From: Clostridiales bacterium
GTDB lineage: Bacteria > Bacillota > Clostridia > Lachnospirales > Lachnospiraceae
DNA length: 37,584 nt
Direction: 5' to 3'
Assembly: GCA_022778745.1 (NCBI GenBank)
Contig: JALFSR010000101.1
Location: 1 to 37,584, forward strand
Shown here piece after piece: positions 26,446-34,163 of this stretch; within the stretch, counting starts at the first letter, position 1, and the number at the start of each line of letters is the position of its first letter. Position numbers and translations under genes: made by a program. A model generated the notes under the pieces. That model was not told the DNA's origin and searched no databases. It saw nothing but the letters and a program-made list of their open reading frames with translations.

Positions 26446-26981
26446 CAGTTCAGTTCTCCTCTCCATTTTTGTGGAATTCTTGGTTTTATAAATTGAATGC
26501 AAAAGAGTGCGATAACGACTCCAATCACAAAACCAGCTAAAACATCTGTCGGAAAATGCACATATAAATATAGACGAGAGAATGAAATAAATGCCGCCAC
26601 AATTAATGCACAAGTTCCCCATTTCTTGTTCATCGCAAACAACACTGTTGCCGCTGCAAACGATGCATACGTATGACCAGAAGGAAAGGAATAATCAGAA
26701 AGCCTTCCCACTAACAAATTTGTAAATCCAACTACATCATACGGTCTTGTACGTGCCACTAATGGCTTTAATATCAGGTTTCCGATTATAAGACATCCAA
26801 TTAAAGAAGCTGCTGCAACAATTCCCCATGTGCGGTATTTTTTATTTAAAAGCAGACATAATGCAATGATAATCCAAAGAATTCCTCCACTTCCTAAATA
26901 TGTAATTCCAACCATTAATTTGTCTAAAATTGGATTGTGAATTGTCTGCAGCCAATTTAAGAAATCAATTTCCCATGGCAT
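26445..26981 (-). CDS. PAP2-family membrane phosphatase
   Basis: A 178-residue integral membrane protein of the phosphatidic-acid-phosphatase type 2 family. The three catalytic motifs are in order: KPLVARTRP, PSGHTYAS and SRLYLYVHFPTDV. About five membrane helices surround them. Such enzymes dephosphorylate lipid phosphates, including undecaprenyl diphosphate; the substrate here is not known. AGGAGG is well placed before the ATG. The downstream metY gene is coupled by a one-base overlap, although no functional tie between the two is evident. Confidence 0.9.
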   Translation of the reverse strand: MPWEIDFLNWLQTIHNPILDKLMVGITYLGSGGILWIIIALCLLLNKKYRTWGIVAAASLIGCLIIGNLILKPLVARTRPYDVVGFTNLLVGRLSDYSFPSGHTYASFAAATVLFAMNKKWGTCALIVAAFISFSRLYLYVHFPTDVLAGFVIGVVIALFCIQFIKPRIPQKWRGELN

Positions 26982-27179
26982 AACTATTCCTCCTTTTTAT
27001 CATAATCAAATTTTATGATGTCAGAAATCCTAATGTCATGCTTTTTCATACAAGCATGAAATGCATGACCTTTTGACCCTGGTATCATTTTATTCTATTA
27101 TAGAATAAACAGAATTACAAGTGATTTACTAAAAAATTTTTGATTTCTCCTGCCGAAGTCGTACTTTAACTCAAAACTC
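26982..27179 (-). promoter_or_regulatory. Upstream region of the PAP2 operon
   Basis: Contains TATAAT on the minus strand (27097-27102), inside an 8-bp perfect palindrome TTATTCTA/TAGAATAA (27090-27108), but no good -35. Further on, TCATGCTT (27036-27043) and AAGCATGA (27052-27059) make a perfect hairpin in the predicted leader. No gene is seen. Confidence 0.4.
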
Positions 27180-27208
27180 TTGCATCGTATACATTTGTGT
27201 GGTAATAT
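27180..27208 (+). promoter_or_regulatory. pyrB promoter
   Basis: TTGCAT (27180-27185), 17-bp spacer, TAATAT (27203-27208). The leader to pyrB would be about 180 nt. Confidence 0.6.
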
Positions 27209-27243
27209 ATACTTGCTAGATAAACATTAAAAACTAGATATAG

Positions 27244-27321
27244 ATGGTTGTGCCAGGAAAGGAATCTTTGGCACGTAAAATATCTAAGGTACAAGAACAA
27301 CGTCTTGAAGCTATCAATTAG
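27244..27321 (+). CDS. Possible 25-codon leader peptide of pyrB
   Basis: An open frame from ATG 27244 to TAG 27319 starting MVVPGKESLARKISKVQEQ, which reads like real protein. It has no clear ribosome binding site. A hairpin GTGCCA/TGGCAC near 27250-27274 lies within it, and a weak GTGC/GCAC hairpin with a T7 run (about 27337-27367) follows before pyrB. The layout recalls leader-peptide attenuation of pyrimidine genes; alternatively it is a relic of a lost gene. Confidence 0.35.
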   Translation: MVVPGKESLARKISKVQEQRLEAIN

Positions 27322-27395
27322 CATGAAAAGTAATGTTGTGTGCTTAGATGCACTATACTATTTTTTTGTCATAAAAAAGATAAAGGAGTTTGTTT

Positions 27396-28304
27396 ATGAG
27401 ACATTTATTAAGCCCTTTGGATTTCTCTGTAGAAGAATTAGATCAGTTACTGGATCTTGCAAATGATATTGAACAGCATCCAGACAAATATGCTCACAAA
27501 TGTAACGGTAAAAAACTAGCTACTTTGTTCTACGAGCCAAGTACCCGTACCCGTCTTAGCTTTGAGGCTGCTATGATGAATCTTGGCGGCAATGTCATTG
27601 GTTTTTCCAGTGCATCTTCGAGTTCCGCTGCCAAAGGAGAAAGCGTTTCTGACACGATCCGCATGATTTCATGCTATGCCGATATTTGTGCTATGCGTCA
27701 CCCAAAAGAAGGCGCTCCTATGGTTGCCTCTTTAAAATCGAGTATTCCTGTAATTAATGCCGGTGATGGTGGTCATCAGCACCCAAGCCAGACTTTGACC
27801 GATCTTCTCACAATTCGCTCTTTAAAGGGCCGCCTTGACAATATGACAATTGGTTTATGCGGAGACTTGAAGTTTGGTCGTACCGTACATTCTTTAATTA
27901 ATGCTTTAGTACGTTATCAAAACATTAAGTTTGTTTTAATCTCTCCTCCAGAGCTTCGTGTTCCAAGTTATATTCGAGATAATGTTTTGAAAAATTTTGA
28001 ATTTAAAGAGGTGTCCAGCTTAGAAGATGCGATGCCAGAATTAGATATTCTTTATATGACACGTGTTCAAAGAGAACGTTTCTTTAATGAAGAAGACTAT
28101 ATTCGTATGAAAGATTGCTATATTTTAGATAAAGCAAAGATGACTCTTGCAAAAGATGATATGATCGTTCTTCATCCACTTCCACGTGTTAATGAAATCT
28201 CCGTAGAAGTCGATGATGACCCAAGAGCTGCTTATTTCCGCCAAGTACAATATGGTGTCTATGTTCGTATGGCATTAATTCTTACATTACTGGAACTCGT
28301 ATAA
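27396..28304 (+). CDS. pyrB: Aspartate carbamoyltransferase catalytic subunit
   Basis: Joins carbamoyl phosphate and aspartate, the first committed step of pyrimidine synthesis. The 302-residue protein has the carbamoyl-phosphate loop STRTR (residues 49-53), the second-subunit loop around [10 protein letters not shown], and HPSQTLTDL for aspartate, with HPLPR near 266. A TTG six bases upstream is in frame, but AAGGAG is seven bases before ATG 27396. The regulatory subunit pyrI normally follows pyrB in this group; here it is 2.5 kb away on the other strand. Confidence 0.97.
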   Translation: MRHLLSPLDFSVEELDQLLDLANDIEQHPDKYAHKCNGKKLATLFYEPSTRTRLSFEAAMMNLGGNVIGFSSASSSSAAKGESVSDTIRMISCYADICAMRHPKEGAPMVASLKSSIPVINAGDGGHQHPSQTLTDLLTIRSLKGRLDNMTIGLCGDLKFGRTVHSLINALVRYQNIKFVLISPPELRVPSYIRDNVLKNFEFKEVSSLEDAMPELDILYMTRVQRERFFNEEDYIRMKDCYILDKAKMTLAKDDMIVLHPLPRVNEISVEVDDDPRAAYFRQVQYGVYVRMALILTLLELV

Positions 28305-28321
28305 TATTTGGCAGCACTCCC

Positions 28322-28358
28322 AAACCAGCGAAACACATATTGTGTTTCGTCTGGTTTT
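28322..28358 (+). terminator. pyrB terminator
   Basis: AAACCAG (28322-28328) with CTGGTTT (28351-28357), and inside it CGAAACACA (28329-28337) with TGTGTTTCG (28341-28349), form a long stem ending in TTTT. It also overlaps the 3' end of the convergent HD-domain gene and resembles the palindrome after glyA. Confidence 0.75.
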
Positions 28359-28836
28359 AATATATAAGTATCTCATTTTTCTTTTGTTTTGACCAGTTAC
28401 AACTCCCTTTTGCCTCACAGCAATAGCATGGCCTTGATTTTTTATCTGCCCGATACAATACACCTGCGAGTGTATTTTCATTTTCTGGATATGTTCGATG
28501 CATTCGCACTGCTTCTAATATTTCATTCTGTTCTTTCTCATGATAGCCACAATCTTGAAGTACATCTTTTGCTAATGGAAGTCCTGCCAATTCATGCCTT
28601 GTCCCCATTTCATACTGAACAGCTCTTCCAATATCATGAATTAATGCGGCTGCATAAAAAACAGACTGCTCTATTTGTATATTTTCTTCCAAAATCATAA
28701 TCCATCCAATTCTTGCGACATCCAGTAAATGAACTGAACCATGACCACAATAAATCCGATCTTTTTCCCATTCTCTGATTTTTTCTTGCTGTTTTAAAAA
28801 AATCGGATGATTTAAAATTCGATTCACTCGTTCCAT
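28357..28836 (-). CDS. HD-domain phosphohydrolase with C-terminal Cys cluster
   Basis: A 159-residue cytoplasmic protein. Metal ligands of the HD fold are His36 (GHGSVH), His67-Asp68 (ALIHDIGR) and the late aspartate in YRADKKSR. A short cysteine cluster follows (RPCYCCEAKGSCNW) that may bind a metal. HD proteins of this kind hydrolyse phosphate esters or nucleotides; the substrate is unknown. It is convergent with pyrB and overlaps the pyrB terminator by two bases. Confidence 0.8.
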   Translation of the reverse strand: MERVNRILNHPIFLKQQEKIREWEKDRIYCGHGSVHLLDVARIGWIMILEENIQIEQSVFYAAALIHDIGRAVQYEMGTRHELAGLPLAKDVLQDCGYHEKEQNEILEAVRMHRTYPENENTLAGVLYRADKKSRPCYCCEAKGSCNWSKQKKNEILIY

Positions 28837-28940
28837 TTTATTTGATTTTTCTCCTTATTTTATTGTATTTGGTTTTATATAAAGCTGACACTCAGAGCTT
28901 GCCTTATTACTTTCTTTTTTAATTATAAATATATTCACTT

Positions 28941-30767
28941 TTAGATCTCTGTTTTTATTCTTATACCAATGATTTCTGGTTCAATTGCAAACCGAAGTTT
29001 ATATTGGAAAAATTCTGGATCCAACTTCGACAAAACATTTTGAATAAATCCTGCTTTTTCTGGATCCATTACGCTGTTCAATGCCTGCTGAATAAGTAAT
29101 TTGCCTGGTTCTTCATTTGCCGCAATACGAATTTGATCATTGCTTTCAAAAAACAGTTTAAATGTTCTCGTATGTGGTGTCTCTAAAAATGGAATTTGAA
29201 TTTTTAATACAGTAACTCCATCTTCATTTTCTAAAATATGACCAGTAACTGCAATAATATATGGTTCTCCGTGATAGTTTATCGTTTGAATGCAAGCTTT
29301 TTCCATTCCAATTTCAATAGAATAATCATTTTCACCCTCTGTTACTATCCAAATCAACGCTCCGTTTTTTCTTAAAAATCTCATCGTTTGGATGCCTTCC
29401 GAATAATTATTATGCACAGTCTGCCAAAATACTGGCATAACTGCTCCTCTTTTTGTTTTCATTTTGTATGCAGTTTCATCCATTCTTTTTATAAAATACA
29501 TCCATTGCTGTTCATTTACAAGCCGATTTTTTTGTTTCCAATGCAAATATACTCTATCTCTCTTGTTTGGATGCCGCTTCCACCCTCTGCTCATATTTTT
29601 CTTACAATTATAAAGTCTTTTTGGCTCTCCTAATTGCTGTTCATATTGTTTTAATTGCTGATAAAAACGTGGATCTTCCTCCACTTTATCATCTGCTACC
29701 CAATCATATCCAAAATATGAGCGAATTGTCTGAACTAATGCCCCAAGCATAAACAATTCATCATTTCCAGATGTTGTTGCAATCACTAACTGCTTATCAG
29801 GATAAACAATTACATTTTGTCCAAGCATTCCATTAAACTGATACGAATGCTCCTGTTCGGACACCCAATTATGATAGCCATATGCATATCCATTGTTTTC
29901 TCCCGTATCAATCTGCTTTTTTGTCGCCTCTTCAATCCACTGCTCCGACAAGATGCGTTGCCCATGCCATACTCCCTTTTGCAAAAATAGCTGTCCAAGC
30001 TTTGTCATTCCTTCTATTGTCAAATAAAGCCCCCATCCGCCTTTATTAATTCCTTTCGGACATACTTCCCAATATACTTGATGAATGCCAAGTACATCCC
30101 AAAGCCGTGGCCGCAAATATTCCATCATTGGCATTTTTGTAATTTCTGTTACAATTGCAGAAAGCATATAGGAATTCATACTATTATAAGCAAACTGTGT
30201 CCCATGTGAAAATTTATTATTCGATTCTAAATAGGAACGTACCCAGTCATTATCCGCAATTGCACCTGTCTCATTAAACAATACACCGCTGCTCATCGTA
30301 AGCAGGTGACGCACCGTTAATGATTTATGTTTCAAATACGTAATGGAATTCGTATATGGTTTTAGTAAATCTACTACTCGATCCTCTAAACTAAGTTTCC
30401 CTTCATCTATCAACATTCCAATTGCAATACCCGTGACACTCTTAGAGAGGGAATACACTGCCTGCCATATTTCTTTTTTGTATGGATAATAATTTGCCTC
30501 TGCAACGACACATCCATTTCTTGCAATCATAATATTATGCAGATGAACACTTTGATCTTTTTCTAATTGTTTCAGCATATTTTGTATATAATCGGAGGAA
30601 ATTCCTTGTGACTCAGGTGTTGCACGAATTAATTCCTGTGTATCTTTCATTTCTTTACAAAACGCAATTTTTTGCGGCTGATACGTAACATATGACGTTA
30701 CTTCATTTTTTCCATCTAATAACTGATACAGTATTTCAATTGAACGTTTTTGTACTTTCAGATCCAT
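28941..30767 (-). CDS. Beta-lactamase-fold serine hydrolase
   Basis: A 608-residue protein whose N-terminal half (about 50-350) is a class C beta-lactamase/esterase-type domain. The SxxK motif is Ser106-Leu-Ser-Lys109 (YSLSKSVTG), and the tyrosine motif is in AYNSMNSYMLS near 190. The C-terminal 250 residues form a beta-rich region of unknown function. No signal peptide or membrane anchor is visible, so it looks cytoplasmic, and a role as an esterase or peptidase is more likely than antibiotic resistance. AAGGAG precedes the ATG. It follows the pyrI terminator and so probably has its own promoter, which I could not place. Confidence 0.85.
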   Translation of the reverse strand: MDLKVQKRSIEILYQLLDGKNEVTSYVTYQPQKIAFCKEMKDTQELIRATPESQGISSDYIQNMLKQLEKDQSVHLHNIMIARNGCVVAEANYYPYKKEIWQAVYSLSKSVTGIAIGMLIDEGKLSLEDRVVDLLKPYTNSITYLKHKSLTVRHLLTMSSGVLFNETGAIADNDWVRSYLESNNKFSHGTQFAYNSMNSYMLSAIVTEITKMPMMEYLRPRLWDVLGIHQVYWEVCPKGINKGGWGLYLTIEGMTKLGQLFLQKGVWHGQRILSEQWIEEATKKQIDTGENNGYAYGYHNWVSEQEHSYQFNGMLGQNVIVYPDKQLVIATTSGNDELFMLGALVQTIRSYFGYDWVADDKVEEDPRFYQQLKQYEQQLGEPKRLYNCKKNMSRGWKRHPNKRDRVYLHWKQKNRLVNEQQWMYFIKRMDETAYKMKTKRGAVMPVFWQTVHNNYSEGIQTMRFLRKNGALIWIVTEGENDYSIEIGMEKACIQTINYHGEPYIIAVTGHILENEDGVTVLKIQIPFLETPHTRTFKLFFESNDQIRIAANEEPGKLLIQQALNSVMDPEKAGFIQNVLSKLDPEFFQYKLRFAIEPEIIGIRIKTEI

Positions 30768-30787
30768 AATCGTCTCCTTCCATTGAC

Positions 30788-30830
30788 AAAAATACCCGAA
30801 GCCACATTTTGCCTGTTCACTCCGGGTATT
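30788..30830 (-). terminator. pyrI terminator
   Basis: AATACCCG (30791-30798) pairs with CGGGTATT (30823-30830). On the minus strand the stem is followed by TTTTT. It lies directly after the pyrI stop codon and ends the CobW-CobW-pyrI transcript. Confidence 0.75.
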
Positions 30831-30833
30831 TCA

Positions 30834-31265
30834 TTAATATTTCTTATGATACTTTTCTTCGCAATACATGCAGCGATACACTTCATTTTCCTCATCTGTC
30901 AGCATAAACACATGTGGAAGCTCCTGCTCAATAGAAGTAATGCAGCGCGGGTTTTTACAGAAAATCACATTCGTAATCTTCTTTGGAAGCGCTAACGTTT
31001 TTTTCTCTACAATTTTTTGATCTTTAATAATATTTACCGTAATATTATGATCAATATAGCCTAAAACATCTAAATTAATCACATTAATATCGCATTCAAT
31101 TTTAATGATGTCTTTACGCCCCATCTTGTTACTTTTTGCATTTTTAATGATCGCTACTTGACAGTCTAACTTATCTAATCCTAAATATTTATAGATTGCC
31201 ATTGATTTTCCTGCCTGAATATGATCCAGTACAAAACCTTCTTTTAATCCACTGACATTCAGCAT
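30834..31265 (-). CDS. pyrI: Aspartate carbamoyltransferase regulatory subunit
   Basis: The 143-residue allosteric subunit of aspartate carbamoyltransferase. The N-terminal effector domain shows DHIQAGKSMAIYKYL and KSNKMGRKDIIKIE. The C-terminal zinc site uses Cys103, Cys108, Cys132 and Cys135 (FCKNPRC and CMYC), which holds the contact to PyrB. The unusual point is its place: it is not after pyrB but 55 bp after a CobW-type GTPase gene, on the opposite strand, at the end of a likely metal-handling operon. GGAGAG serves the ATG. Since PyrI needs zinc to assemble, cotranscription with putative zinc chaperones is suggestive but unproven. Confidence 0.95.
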   Translation of the reverse strand: MLNVSGLKEGFVLDHIQAGKSMAIYKYLGLDKLDCQVAIIKNAKSNKMGRKDIIKIECDINVINLDVLGYIDHNITVNIIKDQKIVEKKTLALPKKITNVIFCKNPRCITSIEQELPHVFMLTDEENEVYRCMYCEEKYHKKY

Positions 31266-31319
31266 GCTTCACTCTCCTATCTTTATTCTGCCACATTGAG
31301 CATCTTTTTATTAATATAT

Positions 31320-32264
31320 TTAAAAATATACAAGTTCATCTTCTGGAGCACTTGTCAATGTCACTCCCTTTGCATACAATACAGGACCTTCCTCTTTATA
31401 TGCCGCGGAATATTCCCATTTTACTTTTGCTGTTACATAAATCCACTGCTTTGGCGCAATTCGCTTTGTATTACGATAATGACAAAGAAATCCAATAAAA
31501 CGAATATCTGCCTCACAGCACGTCATTGCATTTCTGCCTGGAACAAATACATTTTCTGGAAAACGCTTAGAAATCATTGCCTTTGCACGAAAACGCACTA
31601 CTTTATCTATATAACGTTCTGGATGTTCCTGCACATCAATATACCAAAATCCATAGTCTTGATCTTCAATTTCAATGACATCTGCATTACAATCGTATGG
31701 TGGTTCTTCTTCTGGCGGCTCAATTTCTCCGTCAGCTCCTTCAAATACAATACCAGCACGACGATTGACTGATTTTATCGTTCGCTGATACAATGCCAAT
31801 GGACTATCCTCTGTACAACGGTTGAAAATTATCATATCTGTCTTTGTAATCAATTCAATTGCCTGTGATTTGATATTGTTCAAATATAATTGGAAATGCT
31901 CTCCATCCAACACAGTAATAATCTGATAAATTTCCCAAAATTCTGGCATCTGCATCTGGAGAATATTGTCAATCGACCACATTCCATTGTATTCGATCAT
32001 AACACGTTCTGGATGATATTTCTCATTAAACTTTTTCAAAAATTCAATGCTCAGTTCTTCTGGCTCCTCAATCGTCTCCAATACTGTATTATACTTTGCA
32101 AGCATAGATGGATCATATTCCTCTTCTCCCTCTTCACAAGCAATCAGCAATGTTTTTTCACCATCTGCAAAATAATCTTGCTGAAGTGTAAACTGAATAA
32201 ATGATGTCTTACCACTTTCTAAAAATCCTGTGATAAGATAGACTGGAACTACATATTCTTCCAT
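31320..32264 (-). CDS. CobW-type GTPase fused to a YcgQ-like C-terminal domain
   Basis: A 314-residue protein. The N-terminal part has a Walker A loop (GFLESGKTS, residues 13-21) and a CobW/COG0523-like layout, but the family's CxCC metal motif is absent; the equivalent place reads LIACEEGEEEYD. The C-terminal part (about 205-314), with RFRAKAMISKRFPENVFVPGR, Cys249-Cys250 in MTCCEAD and WIYVTAKV, looks like the C-terminal domain of YcgQ/TIGR03943 proteins that partner a permease and are associated with zinc control. GTG 32273 is in frame, but AAGGAG is eight bases before ATG 32264. It follows the Cys/His-rich CobW gene by 12 bp and precedes pyrI. Confidence 0.75.
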   Translation of the reverse strand: MEEYVVPVYLITGFLESGKTSFIQFTLQQDYFADGEKTLLIACEEGEEEYDPSMLAKYNTVLETIEEPEELSIEFLKKFNEKYHPERVMIEYNGMWSIDNILQMQMPEFWEIYQIITVLDGEHFQLYLNNIKSQAIELITKTDMIIFNRCTEDSPLALYQRTIKSVNRRAGIVFEGADGEIEPPEEEPPYDCNADVIEIEDQDYGFWYIDVQEHPERYIDKVVRFRAKAMISKRFPENVFVPGRNAMTCCEADIRFIGFLCHYRNTKRIAPKQWIYVTAKVKWEYSAAYKEEGPVLYAKGVTLTSAPEDELVYF

Positions 32265-32276
32265 CGTATCCACTCC

Positions 32277-33476
32277 TTATGCGAGATGGAACAAATCCAT
32301 CAATTTTTCTTCTTTTAATTTTGATCCAATGACACAAATACGTCCTGTATATTCTGGAGAACCTGTACGAATCTCATATTCGCCTGGAACTAAATCAAAA
32401 TACATCCATTCTCCCTCATTTGTTGGAAGCATTCCCTTTGCACGTAAAATCATACCATATTCATTCTCTTCAGACAGAACTTTCAAAATCGTTGTCAGTT
32501 CCTCCTTTGTATACTTCACAGGTGTCTCCTTACCCCAGCTTGTAAACACTTCATCTGCATGATGGTGGTGATGATGTTCATGGCAATCACATTCCTCTTC
32601 ATGATCATGGTGATAATGATGTTCATGACAATCGCATTCCTCTTCATGATCATGGTGGTGATGATGCCCATGACAATCGCATTCCTCTTCATGATCATGG
32701 TGGTGATGATGCTCATGACAATCGCACTCTTCTTCGTGATCATGGTGGTGATGATACTCATGACAATCGCACTCTTCTTCGTAATCATGATGGTGATGAT
32801 GCTCATGGCAATCACACTCTTCTTCATGATCATGATGATGTTCTTCTAATTCTTTTAATAATTCTTTTTCTAAATCATTACTCTTTTCAATTACCTGCAA
32901 AATCTGAGTACCAGTCAGCTCGTCCCATGGAGTTGTAATAATTTGAGCACCTTTTATATTTTTTTCTTGAATTAATCTGACAGCTGTCTCTAAACGTTCC
33001 TGCTTCATATTTTGTGTTCTGCTTAAAATAATCGTGCTTGCCGTCTCAATCTGATCATTATAGAACTCACCAAAGTTTTTCATATACATTTTGCACTTTG
33101 CAGCATCTGCTACTGTAACCATGCTATTGATTTCAATTTCTTCTTTATCTCCAACACGAAGTACGGCTCCAACAACATCGGATAATTTACCGACACCAGA
33201 TGGTTCAATAATAATACGATCTGGATGATATGTCTCTATTACCTGCTCCAACGCTGTAGTAAAATCACCTACAAGAGAACAGCAAATACAGCCAGAATTC
33301 ATCTCTGTAATCTGAATGCCTGCATCTTTTAAAAATCCGCCGTCAATACCAATTTCTCCAAATTCGTTTTCAATTAATACTAACTTTTGACCTTGGAATG
33401 CTTCTTCTATTAACTTTTTAATTAATGTTGTCTTTCCAGCTCCTAAAAATCCAGAAATAATATCAATTTTTGTCAT
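32277..33476 (-). CDS. CobW/COG0523 GTPase with Cys/His-rich repeat array
   Basis: A 399-residue putative metallochaperone GTPase. Walker A is GFLGAGKTT near residue 10; the metal motif CICC is near 63-66 (NSGCICCSL); the EPSGVG switch follows near 92. Residues about 213-306 are six tandem 15-residue units of the form EEECDCHEHHHHHDH, adding cysteines to the usual histidine stretch. The CobW C-terminal domain (about 315-399) closes the protein. Family members deliver zinc or other metals to apo-enzymes. ATG 33476 is preferred over 33479 on spacing from AAGGA. It opens an operon with the second GTPase and pyrI and has a good promoter; no Zur operator was recognised. Confidence 0.92.
   Translation of the reverse strand: MTKIDIISGFLGAGKTTLIKKLIEEAFQGQKLVLIENEFGEIGIDGGFLKDAGIQITEMNSGCICCSLVGDFTTALEQVIETYHPDRIIIEPSGVGKLSDVVGAVLRVGDKEEIEINSMVTVADAAKCKMYMKNFGEFYNDQIETASTIILSRTQNMKQERLETAVRLIQEKNIKGAQIITTPWDELTGTQILQVIEKSNDLEKELLKELEEHHHDHEEECDCHEHHHHHDYEEECDCHEYHHHHDHEEECDCHEHHHHHDHEEECDCHGHHHHHDHEEECDCHEHHYHHDHEEECDCHEHHHHHHADEVFTSWGKETPVKYTKEELTTILKVLSEENEYGMILRAKGMLPTNEGEWMYFDLVPGEYEIRTGSPEYTGRICVIGSKLKEEKLMDLFHLA
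32578..32847. repeat. Six-copy 45-bp in-frame tandem repeat
   Basis: The unit beginning TCATGRCAATCRC recurs at 32578, 32623, 32668 (first base changed), 32713, 32758 and 32803, exactly 45 bp apart. It encodes the Cys/His-rich array of the CobW protein. Copies differ by only a few bases, so copy number may vary by slippage or recombination in 15-residue steps. Confidence 0.9.
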
Positions 33477-33530
33477 CATAATTCCTTCTTTCTAAGTTTG
33501 CTTTTGCGTTTTTGATAACAAACTATCCAC

Positions 33531-33559
33531 AGTATACCACCAAGCCTTGAAATATGCAA
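33531..33559 (-). promoter_or_regulatory. Promoter of the CobW-CobW-pyrI operon
   Basis: On the minus strand: TTGCAT (33554-33559), 17-bp spacer, TATACT (33531-33536). It lies just past the terminator of the upstream non-coding transcript. The octamer ATAGTTTG occurs once upstream of the -35 and once after the -10, a possible regulator site. Confidence 0.65.
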
Positions 33560-33583
33560 GCAAACTATTTATTTGACATACAC

Positions 33584-33621
33584 AAAAAAGCGAGTACCGA
33601 ATCCTTTTCTCGATACTCGCT
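33584..33621 (-). terminator. Terminator of the candidate non-coding RNA
   Basis: AGCGAGTACCGA (33589-33600) pairs over all 12 positions, with one wobble, with TCGATACTCGCT (33610-33621). On the minus strand it is followed directly by six T. No protein gene ends near it: the next gene upstream, xerD, stops 880 bp away and has its own terminator. Confidence 0.85.
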
Positions 33622-34128
33622 CTTAAACTATTCCATCCATTGGACAATACCTCTCTTTTCTTTATTCTATTTTCTTCTTCGATAATATACTCATATACTA
33701 TGATTGATTGTCCGCTTTATGGCATCTGGGATCTCATTTATCTGATGTCATCTCTTATAAACAAAATTCTTTTATCCTATCCAATTATCGAACTTCTTAA
33801 CGAAATGATATATTCATATCCAAAACAATACCAGATCTCTCTACGACTTTATCTGAAAACTATCTTTTCATATCTCTATATTACTACGAAACTACTTATG
33901 AATCTTATCTCCTTACAAAAAGATCGTTCGCTCTCTTATCATCAGATATGAATCAAATCCGCCTCGCACTGGTCGCCTTCAATCTCTTTCTATTACCGAA
34001 TGACCTATGCTAAAATAAATTAGCGATTTTTACGTTCTTGGTGGACCGTACCTTCCTTTCTGTCATTTTATATGGTAAATCGTTATAATTTCATTGGACT
34101 CTCCTCCTTACCTTCTGTTTTTTATCTT
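33584..34128 (-). ncRNA. Candidate large non-coding RNA, about 545 nt
   Basis: A strong promoter (start near 34128) and a strong terminator (33584-33621) on the minus strand bound a region with no plausible protein. A good Shine-Dalgarno-like AAGGAGG near 34110 is followed by ATG AAA TTA TAA only; later frames are short and broken. The sequence is purine-rich on this strand, and self-complementary pairs are present: CGATTT/AAATCG (34024-34029 with 34077-34082), GCTAA/TTAGC (34009-34024), GGACAAT/ATTGTCC (about 33637-33711) and a 9-bp ATTCATATC/GATATGAAT pair. I cannot match it to RNase P, tmRNA, 6S, SRP or a known riboswitch. Large RNAs such as ROOL have similar length, but identity is not shown. 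Confidence 0.5.
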
Positions 34129-34134
34129 GATTAA

Positions 34135-34163
34135 AGTATATACTATTTTCATTTATATGTCAA
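34135..34163 (-). promoter_or_regulatory. Strong promoter of the candidate non-coding RNA
   Basis: On the minus strand: perfect TTGACA (34158-34163), 17-bp spacer, TATACT (34135-34140). The DNA upstream (34164-34310) is almost pure A/T and could act as an UP element. This is the best promoter in the window. Confidence 0.8.

Noticed and set aside
27248-27466. 72-codon frame overlapping the pyrB start
   Set aside because: It runs out of frame into pyrB, has no ribosome binding site, and competes with the better supported pyrB start and leader frame.
32578-32847. Regular direct repeats that could suggest a CRISPR array
   Set aside because: The 45-bp units are contiguous with no spacers and lie in frame within the CobW gene.
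32516-32849. Long open frames in other frames across the Cys/His repeat (Met/Ile/Thr-rich and Met/Val-rich)
   Set aside because: They arise from the 45-bp repeat read out of frame; no ribosome binding site and no natural composition.
33640-33951. 103-codon open frame on the plus strand inside the candidate non-coding RNA region
   Set aside because: It starts at TTG without a ribosome binding site, has low-complexity Ile/Leu/Tyr/Ser composition from pyrimidine-rich DNA, and lies antisense to a region with a clear minus-strand promoter and terminator.
34039-34053. T-box-like TTGGTGGACCGTACC on the plus strand
   Set aside because: The match to the T-box core GGTGGTACCGCG is partial, no stem I or terminator follows, and no plus-strand gene lies downstream.
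34096-34110. GGAGGAGAGTCC on the minus strand, similar to the RNase P RNA segment GAGGAAAGUCC
   Set aside because: No other conserved RNase P region was found in the transcript, and the length and composition do not fit.
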